In this document: in pieces, positions 24,941 through 33,269 of the stretch | How positions within the stretch are numbered: the stretch's first letter is position 1 | Layout of the letters: the number at the start of each line of letters is the position of its first letter | Assembly: GCA_029862185.1 (NCBI GenBank) | Contig: JAOTXX010000041.1 | Coordinates: forward strand, 1 to 38,249 | Origin: Myxococcales bacterium | GTDB taxonomy: Bacteria > Myxococcota_A > Polyangia > Polyangiales > Houyiibacteriaceae | Length of the DNA: 38,249 bases | Reading direction: 5' to 3' | Program-made: the position numbers and the translations under genes | Notes under the pieces: generated by a model | Database searches by the model: none | The model's input: the letters and a program-made list of their open reading frames with translations, nothing else | Told to the model about the DNA's origin: nothing

Positions 24941-25741
24941 ATGAAAGCCGGCCTTTTCATCGCTACCGCGCTGCTCTACGCGATCGCCTGCGTCCTGTAC
25001 TTGTTCCTGTTGACCCGTGGCTCGAACAGTGCGCAACGGGTGCCGGGGACCGTGTTCGTGGCCGCCCTCGGCGCACATCTCGCCTTTCTTCTGTTGGAAG
25101 CGCCAGCCCCTGGCGAGTTGCCGCTGGCCGACATCGCCCAGGTCCTGAGCGTTTCGTCGTTTGGCATCGGCATCGCGTTCCTGCTGGCGTCCTATCGCTT
25201 CGACGTCACGATCTTGGGCGCGTTCGTTGCCCCGCTGTCGCTCATGCTCTTTCTCGCATCGGGGCTTGGCAGTAGCTACGCACCCGTGCCTCCGAAAGTG
25301 CAGTCGGTCATGCTCACGCTCCACATCGCTGCTAACGTAGTCGGCTTGATCGCCTTTGCGCTCGCTTTCGTCGCCGGCGTTGCTTACATGGTTCAGGAAG
25401 GGCTTCTTCGGCGTCGCCAGCTGGGCGGGGTGTTCCAGCGACTGCCATCACTCGACGTCCTCGATACGATGGGCCTACGAACTGTCTTGGTGGGCTTTCC
25501 ACTCCTGACCTTCGGCATGATCACCGGCACGTTCTGGCTGCTACGCTCCGGCGGCTCGGAGTTCTACGTCAGCCAAGCGCTCGGCCTGGTGGCCTGGGCC
25601 ATCTTCGCAGGCGTCATCGTCCTTCGCGTAGCGGCAGGCTGGCAGGGTCGAAAGGCCGCGCTCGGCACGATGATGGGCTTCTTATTCACGCTGCTGGTTC
25701 TTGCCGGCTATGCGCTTCGGGCTGCAGGAGGCAATGCCTGA
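24941..25741 (+). CDS. HemX/CcsA-like cytochrome c assembly membrane protein
   Basis: A 266-residue integral membrane protein with about eight hydrophobic segments. It belongs to the CcsA/CcmC/HemX family by overall pattern and by two conserved-position histidines, His46 (ALGAHLAFLLL) and His128 (MLTLHIAANVVGLIAF), plus ITGTFW near residue 210. Such proteins handle haem during cytochrome c maturation; the version placed directly before hemA is usually called HemX and affects glutamyl-tRNA reductase levels in Bacillus. The ATG at 24941 is chosen because the frame further upstream lacks membrane character. Its stop overlaps the hemA start by one base (TGATG). Confidence 0.82.
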   Translation: MKAGLFIATALLYAIACVLYLFLLTRGSNSAQRVPGTVFVAALGAHLAFLLLEAPAPGELPLADIAQVLSVSSFGIGIAFLLASYRFDVTILGAFVAPLSLMLFLASGLGSSYAPVPPKVQSVMLTLHIAANVVGLIAFALAFVAGVAYMVQEGLLRRRQLGGVFQRLPSLDVLDTMGLRTVLVGFPLLTFGMITGTFWLLRSGGSEFYVSQALGLVAWAIFAGVIVLRVAAGWQGRKAALGTMMGFLFTLLVLAGYALRAAGGNA

Positions 25742-27102
25742 TGCGTGACTTCGTGGTCGTCGGCCTCTCCCATCGTACGGCGGCTGTGGAGGTCCGAGAG
25801 CGCCTCGCCGTGGCGCCCGATCGCCTCGAGCAAGAGCTGCGCGAGATTGCCAGCAGCGGACGCTTTGACGAGGCGCTTCTCATCTCGACCTGCAATCGCG
25901 TCGAGCTCTACGCCACCAGCGTGGATCCGATCGCAGCCGCGCAAGACGCCCGAAAAGCGTTTGCGGGGCGCCTCTCCAACGCAGTCGGGGACGACGTCCT
26001 CTATCAGGAGCGGGGCGTCGATGTCATCCGTCACGTCTTTCGGGTCGCTTCGAGCTTGGACTCCCTCGTCGTTGGCGAGCCACAGATCTTGGGCCAGGTG
26101 AAAGAGGCCTTCGACGCCGCGAAAGGGGCCGGCATGGTAGGCACGCTGCTCGGTCGCTGTTTCGCGCAAGCATTTGCAACGGCCAAGCGGGTTCGACACG
26201 AGACCGGAATCGCCGAGGGCACGGTGAGCGTCAGCTCGATCGCATGCGAGCTGGCCAAGAAGATCTTTGGGAACCTCGAAGGCCGCCGTACACTCTTGCT
26301 CGGCGCGGGCGAAATGGGCGAGTCCGCTGCGCGGAGCCTCCGGCAAACCGGAACTCAGCTTCACGTCGTCAATCGCAGTGAAGAGCGCGCACAACAGCTC
26401 GCCCGGCTCTGCAGCGGACGCGCTGTTCCCTACGAACGACTCAGCCTGGAGCTCGCGGACGCCGATGTCGTGATCGCCTCGACCGCGAGCGAGAAATTCA
26501 TCTTGACTCCGGAGCTCATGAAGGGGGTCGTTCGAGACCGGCGCCATCGGCCGCTCTTCATCATCGATATCGCCGTTCCCCGCGACGTCGATCCGCGGGT
26601 CGGCAACATGGACAACGTGTTCGTGTACGATGTTGACGACCTTCAGCAGGTTGCAGAGGAGAACCTCTCCGTTCGAGCAAGAGAAGCCGCGCGGGCTGAG
26701 CAGATCGTGGAAGAAGAGGTGGAGTCATTCCTGAGCTGGCGCCGGTCGCTCGAGCTGGCTCCGACCATTGTCGCCCTTCGCAGGCGGTTTGGGCAGATCG
26801 CAACCGAGGAGCTCGCGCGGGCCCTGCCGCGACTAGATAGCGCCAGCTCGTCCGACCGCGCCGTCCTTGAAGCCATGGGCCGATCTCTGGTGAACAAGCT
26901 GCTGCACCAACCTATGACGCAGCTCAAAGCTGGCGCCGGCGAGCCCGACGGCGCCCTCCTCATCGACGCAGTCCGGCGGTTGTTCGCGCTCTCCGAGGAA
27001 GAAGCGGCGGCCGAAGAGGCCTCGCCGCAAGACCCGAAGGACGCCACCGTGACGCCGCTGGCCGCGGCCGCAGCGCCGGGGTCGACAGGCGAATCAAAGT
27101 GA
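25741..27102 (+). CDS. hemA: Glutamyl-tRNA reductase
   Basis: A 453-residue enzyme of the C5 haem pathway that reduces glutamyl-tRNA to glutamate-1-semialdehyde. Family motifs are GLSHRTAAVEVRERLAV, STCNRVELYA with the catalytic cysteine, VGEPQILGQVKEAF, and the NADPH domain LLLGAGEMGESAARSL. IDIAVPRDVDPRVG and FLSWRRSLELAPTI complete it. The last ~40 residues are Ala/Glu/Pro-rich beyond the dimerisation domain and probably flexible. Coupled to hemX upstream (one-base overlap) and hemC downstream (GTGA overlap). Haem often feeds back on this enzyme; nothing here shows that directly. Confidence 0.97.
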   Translation: MRDFVVVGLSHRTAAVEVRERLAVAPDRLEQELREIASSGRFDEALLISTCNRVELYATSVDPIAAAQDARKAFAGRLSNAVGDDVLYQERGVDVIRHVFRVASSLDSLVVGEPQILGQVKEAFDAAKGAGMVGTLLGRCFAQAFATAKRVRHETGIAEGTVSVSSIACELAKKIFGNLEGRRTLLLGAGEMGESAARSLRQTGTQLHVVNRSEERAQQLARLCSGRAVPYERLSLELADADVVIASTASEKFILTPELMKGVVRDRRHRPLFIIDIAVPRDVDPRVGNMDNVFVYDVDDLQQVAEENLSVRAREAARAEQIVEEEVESFLSWRRSLELAPTIVALRRRFGQIATEELARALPRLDSASSSDRAVLEAMGRSLVNKLLHQPMTQLKAGAGEPDGALLIDAVRRLFALSEEEAAAEEASPQDPKDATVTPLAAAAAPGSTGESK

Positions 27103-28079
27103 AACTGCGCATTGCAACACGCAGGAGCAATCTCGCGCTCGTCCAAACGCGTTGGGTCGGCGCCCAACTCCAGGGTCATTTTCCTGACCTCAGCGTTGAA
27201 GAAGTACACGTCAAGACCAAGGGCGACCGTATTCAGGATCGTCCACTCGCACTGGTCGGCGGCAAGGGACTGTTCGTGAGTGAGGTCGAGGCGGTGGTCG
27301 TCCGTGGCGAGGCGGATTTTGCGGTGCACTCCTTGAAAGACGTTCCGGGCGACGTTCCGCTCGCCGAAGGGTTGGGCATCCTGAGCGTGCCTGTCCGCGA
27401 AGACCCGCGCGACGTTCTGGTCACCGTCGACGGAACCGATTTGGCCTCGTTGAAACGCGGCGCGAAAATCGGTACGACCTCGCGCCGCCGCGTGGTGCAG
27501 CTGCACCGACAACGCCCCGACCTTTGCTTCGTGCCGCTCCGGGGCAACATCGAAACACGACTCCGTAAGCTTCACGAAGGGCAATGCGATGCGATCGTCT
27601 TGGCCGCGGCAGGCCTGGCGCGGACGGGGGTGCTTGCACAGACGCCCCATGTAGTTTTACCAACGGATCTTTGCCTTCCCGCCGTTGGTCAGGGAGCGCT
27701 GGCGATTGAAGGCCCGCTCGCGAACGAATCGCTCTGCATGCAGCTCAAATCGATCGAAGATCCGACAGCACGCATTCAGATTACTGCGGAGCGCGCCATG
27801 CTTCAGAAGCTGGAAGGCAACTGCCACTCCTCGATTGCAGGTCATGCAAGCGCGGCAGACGGCAGGCTCCAGCTCGACGCGATGGTGGCCTCGTACGACG
27901 GGGACCAAATGCTGTCGGCGATGTCGGACATCTATCTCGACCTCGGCTCCCCCGACGCGATGAAGATTGCGCATCGGCTAGGCGAAGAGGTCGCGGACCA
28001 TCTTCTGTCCGAGGGTGCCCACGATTTGATCGAGCAAGCGGAGCTGGCGGCTGTGCGAAATCAGTTGATCAGCAACTGA
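27099..28079 (+). CDS. hemC: Porphobilinogen deaminase (hydroxymethylbilane synthase)
   Basis: A 326-residue cytoplasmic enzyme polymerising four porphobilinogens to hydroxymethylbilane. It opens KLRIATRRSNLALVQTRWV, has GKGLFVSEVEAVV, HSLKDVPGDVP with the catalytic Asp region, TSRRRVVQL and RGNIETRLRKL, and EGNCHSSIAGHA with the cysteine that carries the dipyrromethane cofactor. The start is GTG, overlapping the hemA stop. hemD is not next to it. Its last 19 bases overlap the end of the convergent roadblock-like gene. Confidence 0.96.
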   Translation: MKLRIATRRSNLALVQTRWVGAQLQGHFPDLSVEEVHVKTKGDRIQDRPLALVGGKGLFVSEVEAVVVRGEADFAVHSLKDVPGDVPLAEGLGILSVPVREDPRDVLVTVDGTDLASLKRGAKIGTTSRRRVVQLHRQRPDLCFVPLRGNIETRLRKLHEGQCDAIVLAAAGLARTGVLAQTPHVVLPTDLCLPAVGQGALAIEGPLANESLCMQLKSIEDPTARIQITAERAMLQKLEGNCHSSIAGHASAADGRLQLDAMVASYDGDQMLSAMSDIYLDLGSPDAMKIAHRLGEEVADHLLSEGAHDLIEQAELAAVRNQLISN

Positions 28080-28450
28080 CGATCGGCCCGCCAACTCGAG
28101 TCGAGAATACGGCGTACTCCGCCGATGGACTGCTGAAGCCACTCATTGCCAGCGCCGCGGCCGACGGTCGCGACGTAAACCGTTTCGCCTTCGAACGACA
28201 TGGAGTGTACTTCGACGCTCTGCCCCTCCAGCGCACTCGGAAGTCGACCATTGAACGACGGCGATCCGAGAAGGGGTGCAACGGCGCCGAGCGCTTCGCA
28301 GATCGAGCGCTCGCCGGCCCCTGCGACCAGGAGGCCGTTGTCAATTGCCACGACGACGGCATCGAGCTCACCCTTCACGCGGGAGCTCTCGAGCTGAAGG
28401 CACAGCGCGCTGTATGGATCATGGCTTCGACGTATGCGGCGTTCGTACAT
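28061..28450 (-). CDS. Small protein, possible roadblock/LC7 fold
   Basis: A 129-residue protein with no signal peptide. The central text GELDAVVVAIDNGLLVAGAG resembles the first strands of roadblock/LC7 (MglB-like) domains, and EGETVYVATVGRG fits a later strand pair. The C-terminus (NEWLQQSIGGVRRIL) is helical. If so, it could modulate a small GTPase, as MglB does for MglA in myxobacteria, but no such GTPase is nearby. The ATG at 28450 is preferred to the GTG at 28456 because a GGGGA sequence lies six bases before it. It is divergent from the ArsA-like gene. Assignment is tentative. Confidence 0.6.
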   Translation of the reverse strand: MYERRIRRSHDPYSALCLQLESSRVKGELDAVVVAIDNGLLVAGAGERSICEALGAVAPLLGSPSFNGRLPSALEGQSVEVHSMSFEGETVYVATVGRGAGNEWLQQSIGGVRRILDSSWRADRQLLIN

Positions 28451-28463
28451 GGACACTCCCCGA

Positions 28464-28490
28464 TTGATGTAGGTGTATGTAGACTATTAT
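28464..28490 (+). promoter_or_regulatory. Weak promoter candidate for the ArsA-like gene
   Basis: TTGATG at 28464-28469 and TATTAT at 28485-28490. The -10 matches five of six consensus bases but the spacer is only 15 bases. The same AT-rich patch could serve the divergent roadblock-like gene in reverse. This is the only AT-rich core in the 127-base divergent region. Confidence 0.3.
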
Positions 28491-28577
28491 CCCACGGTAT
28501 GCGGATCAAGAATCTGCCGAAATGCGCGAATTCCACCAAATCGACACGACCTACAACACTGCTAGAGTCGCGCTGAA

Positions 28578-29720
28578 ATGAGTCTCGCGGACGTGCTCGG
28601 CAGTCACCGAGTGGTGGTGACTGTCGGCAGCGGCGGAGTCGGAAAGACCACGACCGCAGCAGCCATGGCGGTCCACGCGGCCATGGACGGCCGCAAAGTC
28701 CTTTGCCTCACGATCGACCCGGCGCGGCGCCTTGCCAACAGTCTGGGTCTCGACGAAATGACGACCAGCGAGCAGGACGTGCCCTCTTCGCTGTTCGAAA
28801 CGCATGGGTTGCAGTGCAAGGGCTCACTTTCGGCGATGATGCTCGACACGAAGCGTACCTTCGATGATCTCGTCGTGAGGCATGCGTCGGACCAAGAAGC
28901 ACGCGACCGGATCTTGAACAACCAGATCTACAAGTACGTCGCGAGCTCGCTGGCGGGCACGCAAGAGTACATGGCCATGGAGAAGCTCCACGAGGTGCGC
29001 AAGGATCCGACCTGGGATCTGGTCGTGCTCGACACCCCGCCAACTGCAAGCGCCCTGGACTTTCTCACGGCGCCCGAGCGCCTGATCGACGCGATTGACT
29101 CGCCTGCGATGCGGTGGTTTCTTCAGGTCTTCGAAGGTGCGGGCAAGGAGGCATTTGGTCTGGTCGGCCGCGGCGCGACGGTCTTGCTCAGAGGCATTGG
29201 CAAGATCACCGGCATCGAGTTCTTGGAGCAGGTGGCGGAGTTCGTGAGCGGAATCAACGACCTGTTCGGAGGCTTCAAGGAGCGCGCAGAACAGGTTTCC
29301 GATGCGCTTCGGAGCCCGGAGGTCGCGTTTGTGCTGGTGACCAGCCCCGATCCGCTTGCCATCGGCGAAGCCCGATTCTTCAGCGATACATTGCGGAACG
29401 CGGGCATGAATCGCGAAGCGATCATCATCAATCAGGTCCATGCACTGATCCCGGAGCCCGACATCTCAGCCGAAGCGCAGGTGGAGGAGCTACGGAAGGT
29501 GCTGCCCGAGTCGCTCGACGCAGCCGACGTTCATCCCCGGCTCAGCGAGGCCCTGACGCTGGAGCGCCGCTGGGCGGTGGCGGACCGGGCGGAGGTCGAA
29601 CGATTGAACGAGCAGGTCGGCTCGGACACCCATATTCTGGAAGTACCTGCCTTCGACGAAGATGTGCACGACCTCGCCGCCCTTGCCAAAGTGGCCTCGT
29701 TCCTGACCATGGCTAGCTGA
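28578..29720 (+). CDS. ArsA-like anion/tail-anchored-protein ATPase
   Basis: A 380-residue P-loop ATPase of the ArsA/GET3 superfamily. VTVGSGGVGKTTTAAAMA at about 14-31 is the deviant Walker A (the signature first lysine is Ser here, as in the GSGGVGKT subfamily). TIDPARRLANSLG is switch I, and LVVLDTPPTASALDFL is switch II. VTSPDPLAIGEARFF is also typical. It has one ATPase half, so it should act as a homodimer. The arsenite efflux partner (ArsB) is absent, so arsenic resistance is unlikely. Membrane-protein targeting or another ATPase role is inferred. A nine-base gap leads to glmU. Confidence 0.85.
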   Translation: MSLADVLGSHRVVVTVGSGGVGKTTTAAAMAVHAAMDGRKVLCLTIDPARRLANSLGLDEMTTSEQDVPSSLFETHGLQCKGSLSAMMLDTKRTFDDLVVRHASDQEARDRILNNQIYKYVASSLAGTQEYMAMEKLHEVRKDPTWDLVVLDTPPTASALDFLTAPERLIDAIDSPAMRWFLQVFEGAGKEAFGLVGRGATVLLRGIGKITGIEFLEQVAEFVSGINDLFGGFKERAEQVSDALRSPEVAFVLVTSPDPLAIGEARFFSDTLRNAGMNREAIIINQVHALIPEPDISAEAQVEELRKVLPESLDAADVHPRLSEALTLERRWAVADRAEVERLNEQVGSDTHILEVPAFDEDVHDLAALAKVASFLTMAS

Positions 29721-29729
29721 GCCGCAATC

Positions 29730-31145
29730 ATGCCGATCCAATCACCAGCGCCCTGGAGCGCCATCATCCTCGCAGCCGGCGAGGGGACGCGAATGAAGAG
29801 CACGCGACCCAAGGTCTTGCACGAGATTGCCGGACGAGCGCTGCTGTGCTGGGTAGTGCAAGCAGCCCTCGACGCAGGCGCTTCTCGCTGCCTCGTCGTC
29901 GTAGGTCACGGTCGCGACGATGTCGAACGGGTGCTCGTGACGCGATTCGGTGAACGCGTGGAGATGGTGCTCCAACCCGAACAACGGGGTACGGGGGACG
30001 CCGTCCGCTGCGCCATCAAAGCGGACGCTGCGCTCGAAGGGCGCGTTCTGGTGCTCTACGGCGACTGCCCTTTGATCCCGGCTGCGCTGCTCCGGAATCT
30101 GGTCGAGGAGTCGGATGGAGCTGGGGCCGACCTAGGTCTGGTCACCGCCACGCTGAGCGATCCGAGCGGCTACGGCCGCATCATGCGGAACGCCCTGGGC
30201 CGCGTGGAGCGAATCGTCGAAGACCGCGACTGTTCTGCCGATGAGCGACGCATCGAAGAGGTGAATCCCGGGCTGTACGCCATTCGCGCGGGCTTCTTGC
30301 GAGAAGCCATCGAACAACTGACACCGAACAACGCACAAGCTCAACTCTACCTGACCGACGTGGTCGCACTGGCGGCGGAGCGGGGCGAAGTGCTAGACCT
30401 GGAAGGTGACATGACGGAGCTCACGGGCGTCAATGATAAACGAGACCTAGCACTCGCTTCGGCAACACGCCGTCGTCGCATGGCGGAAGAGCTTGCGCGC
30501 AGCGGTGTCCAAATCGCCAACCTCGATGCCCTCTACGTCGACGCTGAATGCGAGGTCGAGCCGGGTGCGTCGCTGGGCGCAAATGTGCATCTACGCGGCC
30601 GCTGCCTGGTTCGAACCGGGGCTCAGATCGACGTCGGCTGCGTCCTGACCAATGTCGTCGTCGACAAAGATGCCAACGTTCTTCCGTACACGGTTGCGAC
30701 GGACTCGAGCATCGGCGAAGGCGCCCAGGTCGGCCCATTCAGCCACTTGCGGCCGGACACTAGGCTCGGTCCGCGGAGCAAAGTAGGCAACTTCTCCGAG
30801 ACGAAGAAAACCACGCTTGGCGCGGGCTCGAAGGTCAATCACCTTTCCTACGTCGGAAACGGCGAAATCGGTGAAGGGGTCAACATTGGCGCCGGCACGA
30901 TCTTCTGCAACTACGACGGCGAGAAAAAGCACACGACGGTGCTCGAAGATGGGGTCTTCATCGGCAGCGATACACAGCTCATTGCGCCTGTGACGGTCGG
31001 ACGCGGCGCATACGTCGCCAGCGGCACCACCGTCACGGAGGATGTTCCCGCGGACGCCCTGGCGGTCTCGCGAACGAAGCAGGAAAACAAGGAAGGCTAT
31101 GCGGCTCGTCTCCGAGCGCGCCTTCGCCGCAAGAAAAAGCCCTGA
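29730..31145 (+). CDS. glmU: Bifunctional UDP-GlcNAc pyrophosphorylase / GlcN-1-P acetyltransferase
   Basis: A 471-residue enzyme that makes UDP-GlcNAc for peptidoglycan and lipopolysaccharide. The N-terminal uridylyltransferase opens with LAAGEGTRMKSTRPKVLHEI (the family's LAAGxGTRM...PKV). LYGDCPL, GYGRIMRN and VNPGLYA follow. From about residue 250 a left-handed beta-helix acetyltransferase domain runs to the end, with GPFSHLRPDTRLG, KVNHLSYVGNGEIG (catalytic histidine) and NYDGEKKHTT. It would supply the substrate for the sugar-nucleotide cluster at 10831-13554. The Lys-rich C-terminal codons also form part of the hairpin at 31133-31164. Confidence 0.97.
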   Translation: MPIQSPAPWSAIILAAGEGTRMKSTRPKVLHEIAGRALLCWVVQAALDAGASRCLVVVGHGRDDVERVLVTRFGERVEMVLQPEQRGTGDAVRCAIKADAALEGRVLVLYGDCPLIPAALLRNLVEESDGAGADLGLVTATLSDPSGYGRIMRNALGRVERIVEDRDCSADERRIEEVNPGLYAIRAGFLREAIEQLTPNNAQAQLYLTDVVALAAERGEVLDLEGDMTELTGVNDKRDLALASATRRRRMAEELARSGVQIANLDALYVDAECEVEPGASLGANVHLRGRCLVRTGAQIDVGCVLTNVVVDKDANVLPYTVATDSSIGEGAQVGPFSHLRPDTRLGPRSKVGNFSETKKTTLGAGSKVNHLSYVGNGEIGEGVNIGAGTIFCNYDGEKKHTTVLEDGVFIGSDTQLIAPVTVGRGAYVASGTTVTEDVPADALAVSRTKQENKEGYAARLRARLRRKKKP

Positions 31146-31164
31146 AGCGCTTCGGCCGGGCTTT
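31133..31164 (-). terminator. Rho-independent-type terminator for the minus-strand exported protein gene
   Basis: On the minus strand AAAGCCC, a 15-base loop with an inner GAAGCGCTTC palindrome, and GGGCTTTTTC form a seven-base stem followed by a T-run. It begins two bases beyond the stop of the gene at 31167-31964. It overlaps the last codons of glmU (the AAG AAA AAG CCC run). In the plus direction only three Ts follow, so it would work mainly for the minus gene. Confidence 0.6.
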
Positions 31165-31166
31165 GC

Positions 31167-31964
31167 TCAGAACGTGATCTTCAGGTTTGCCCCGCCGGGC
31201 GCAACGCTGAAGTCGAAGTCGGCGCCCTCTTCACTGCGTTCGTAATACTTGCTGGAGCAAGCGATGCCCCGGTAGGCCTCGTACGCCGCTACCGAGCTGC
31301 GCGGTGCGGTTGCGGTCTGGAGCCCCATCAGAACCGGCGGCGCCACGTAGAGGGCGGCCGTCAGGCCCCGACTCGAGCCCGTCCAACTGGTCGCTTTGAT
31401 GGTGCCACCAACAACACCGTAAATGAGCGAGGCGCCCACGCCGAGCGCGCCGCCCATCATCTCCTGCGCCCCTGAAGCGTTCTTCAAGGTTTCGGTTGCG
31501 TATTGAAGCTTGGCCCGCCGAGCTTCTTCGGTGCCCTCGTCCATTTTGCGGATTCGCTTCGCGCCCCAGACGTCAGGCGCCGGGAGGACAGCATGCATGA
31601 GCCCGAAGAAGTACGCGCCGCCGGCGAGGTAGGCCCAACCAAACTTGTCCGGATCGTTGTTGTCACGAGCCGCATTGACGGCCGCGTAGGTCATGCCACC
31701 GCCACCGGCGAGCCAAAGGCTCATCCAGATGTACCGCCAGCGGGTCGCCTGAGGCTTGCCGTCGTCCATCTTTTCTTGGATGTAGCGGATGCGGTAGCGC
31801 ACCTCGTCATCGCTCAGCTCCTCGATGCAGCTGAATGCGTCTTGCGCCTGGGCTGCCCGTGGAGGCGCTAGGATGGAGAACAAGACGGAGAAAGCGAGTG
31901 CACAAGTGAGGACCCGTGCCACGCGCGGAACTGCAGAATTCAGGATTCGATGATGTTCAGCCAC
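31167..31964 (-). CDS. Exported or membrane protein of unknown function
   Basis: A 265-residue protein with a clear N-terminal signal peptide ending AQAQ near residue 40. The mature part begins FSCIEELSDDEVRYRIRYIQEKMDDG, a charged helix, then has four hydrophobic stretches at about 78-98, 107-128, 170-190 and 200-220. Two cysteines remain in the mature part. I recognise no family. The start is GTG at 31964 with an AGG-containing site upstream. It is convergent with glmU and divergent from the rseP-like gene; a terminator lies just after it. An envelope location is the only supported inference. Confidence 0.65.
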   Translation of the reverse strand: MAEHHRILNSAVPRVARVLTCALAFSVLFSILAPPRAAQAQDAFSCIEELSDDEVRYRIRYIQEKMDDGKPQATRWRYIWMSLWLAGGGGMTYAAVNAARDNNDPDKFGWAYLAGGAYFFGLMHAVLPAPDVWGAKRIRKMDEGTEEARRAKLQYATETLKNASGAQEMMGGALGVGASLIYGVVGGTIKATSWTGSSRGLTAALYVAPPVLMGLQTATAPRSSVAAYEAYRGIACSSKYYERSEEGADFDFSVAPGGANLKITF

Positions 31965-32178
31965 AACCTACCCCTGTTCGCCAGGTGGCCGGGATAGTAC
32001 GCAAAACCTCCTCAGACTGCGATAGTGATTCGCATCGTGAGCCACTTTTTTTCTGGGACGGTATTCGCCGGTGGATTGTAGGGATCCAGCCTGACTAGAT
32101 GGCCGCGGGCCAGCTTTGCCACCCCCCTGGCCGGGCTGGCTGCCTCGACGGGCCGGATCGGAGGGTTATGCTGGGGGC

Positions 32179-33231
32179 GTGGATAGCGTCGTTTTCAAGG
32201 TCCTCATTACAGTCGTTGCGCTGTCGGTGCTCATCATCATTCACGAGGGTGGCCACTATTTGGCCGCACGAGCCTTCGGGATGCGGGTGTTGCGGTACAG
32301 CATCGGATTCGGCCCAACGCTGTTTCGATACCAACCGAAAGGCAGCCCGACGGTCTTCCAAGTCGCGGTAATTCCGTTCCTCGCCTACGTGCAGATCGCG
32401 GGAATGAACCCCAACGAGGACGTCGACCCCGACGATCCGGAGCTGTACCCGAACAAAAGCCTTTTTGCCCGGGTGACAACCATCGCCGCCGGGCCGATCG
32501 CGAACTACCTCACTGCATCTGCGATTGTGTTCGCGCTGGGCGTCACCAATACCTTGCCGCCGATGCAGCCGGCGGAGCCGATGCAAGTCGGCCATGTCGT
32601 ACCGGATTCGCCCGCCGCACAAGCAGGCCTCGAAGAGGGCGACGTCATCGTCGTGGCCAACGGTGCGGAGATTCGCAACGTCTCCGAGCTGATCGATGCA
32701 ACTTCATCGCGCGCGGGCCAGCCGACGGTCTACATCGTGGAACGCAACGGCAAAGCGCTGCCGCCGATCACGATTACGCCTGCCGATCACGGGGGACGTG
32801 GACAAATCGGCGTGGGCGCCAAGATGATGCCTCTCTACGAGAACCTCGGGGCCTGGGACGCGGCCAAGTTGTCGATCGCGCTGCCTTATCAGATGACCGT
32901 GGCCCAACTGACCGGCTTGGCTCAGATGGTCGAACGGCGCAGCACCGAAGGCATTGGGGGGCCGGTCATGATGGGCAAAATGGTCGCCGACGCAGCCCAG
33001 GCCGGACTGCCTGCGTTCCTTTGGATCTTGATGTTCATCTCGGTTGCGCTCGGCATGTTCAACCTTCTGCCCTTTCCGGCCCTCGACGGAGGGCGGCTAA
33101 TCTTCCTTGGCTATGAAGCGGTCACGCGCCGGCGCGCCAACGAGCGTTTCGAAATGGCGGTCCATGCTATGGGCATCGTCTTTCTGCTCGGCGTCATGAT
33201 CCTCGTCACGTATCGCGACATCTTCGGCTAG
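32179..33231 (+). CDS. rseP: RseP-type site-2 zinc metalloprotease
   Basis: A 350-residue membrane protease of family M50B. The first membrane segment carries IIIHEGGHYLAARAF with the HExxH zinc site. A second conserved block, NLLPFPALDGG, supplies the third zinc ligand. One PDZ domain (VVPDSPAAQAGLEEGDVIVVANG) sits between them, whereas E. coli RseP has two. Such proteases cut transmembrane segments of anti-sigma factors or signal-peptide remnants. The GTG at 32179 is chosen because it places the zinc site near residue 21, as in RseP; the frame is open to 32116 upstream. No dxr, bamA or cdsA flank it here, unlike in many genomes. Confidence 0.92.
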   Translation: MDSVVFKVLITVVALSVLIIIHEGGHYLAARAFGMRVLRYSIGFGPTLFRYQPKGSPTVFQVAVIPFLAYVQIAGMNPNEDVDPDDPELYPNKSLFARVTTIAAGPIANYLTASAIVFALGVTNTLPPMQPAEPMQVGHVVPDSPAAQAGLEEGDVIVVANGAEIRNVSELIDATSSRAGQPTVYIVERNGKALPPITITPADHGGRGQIGVGAKMMPLYENLGAWDAAKLSIALPYQMTVAQLTGLAQMVERRSTEGIGGPVMMGKMVADAAQAGLPAFLWILMFISVALGMFNLLPFPALDGGRLIFLGYEAVTRRRANERFEMAVHAMGIVFLLGVMILVTYRDIFG

Positions 33232-33269
33232 GCGCTTGCCGCGACACGCGGACCGAGTAGCTTTGACCG

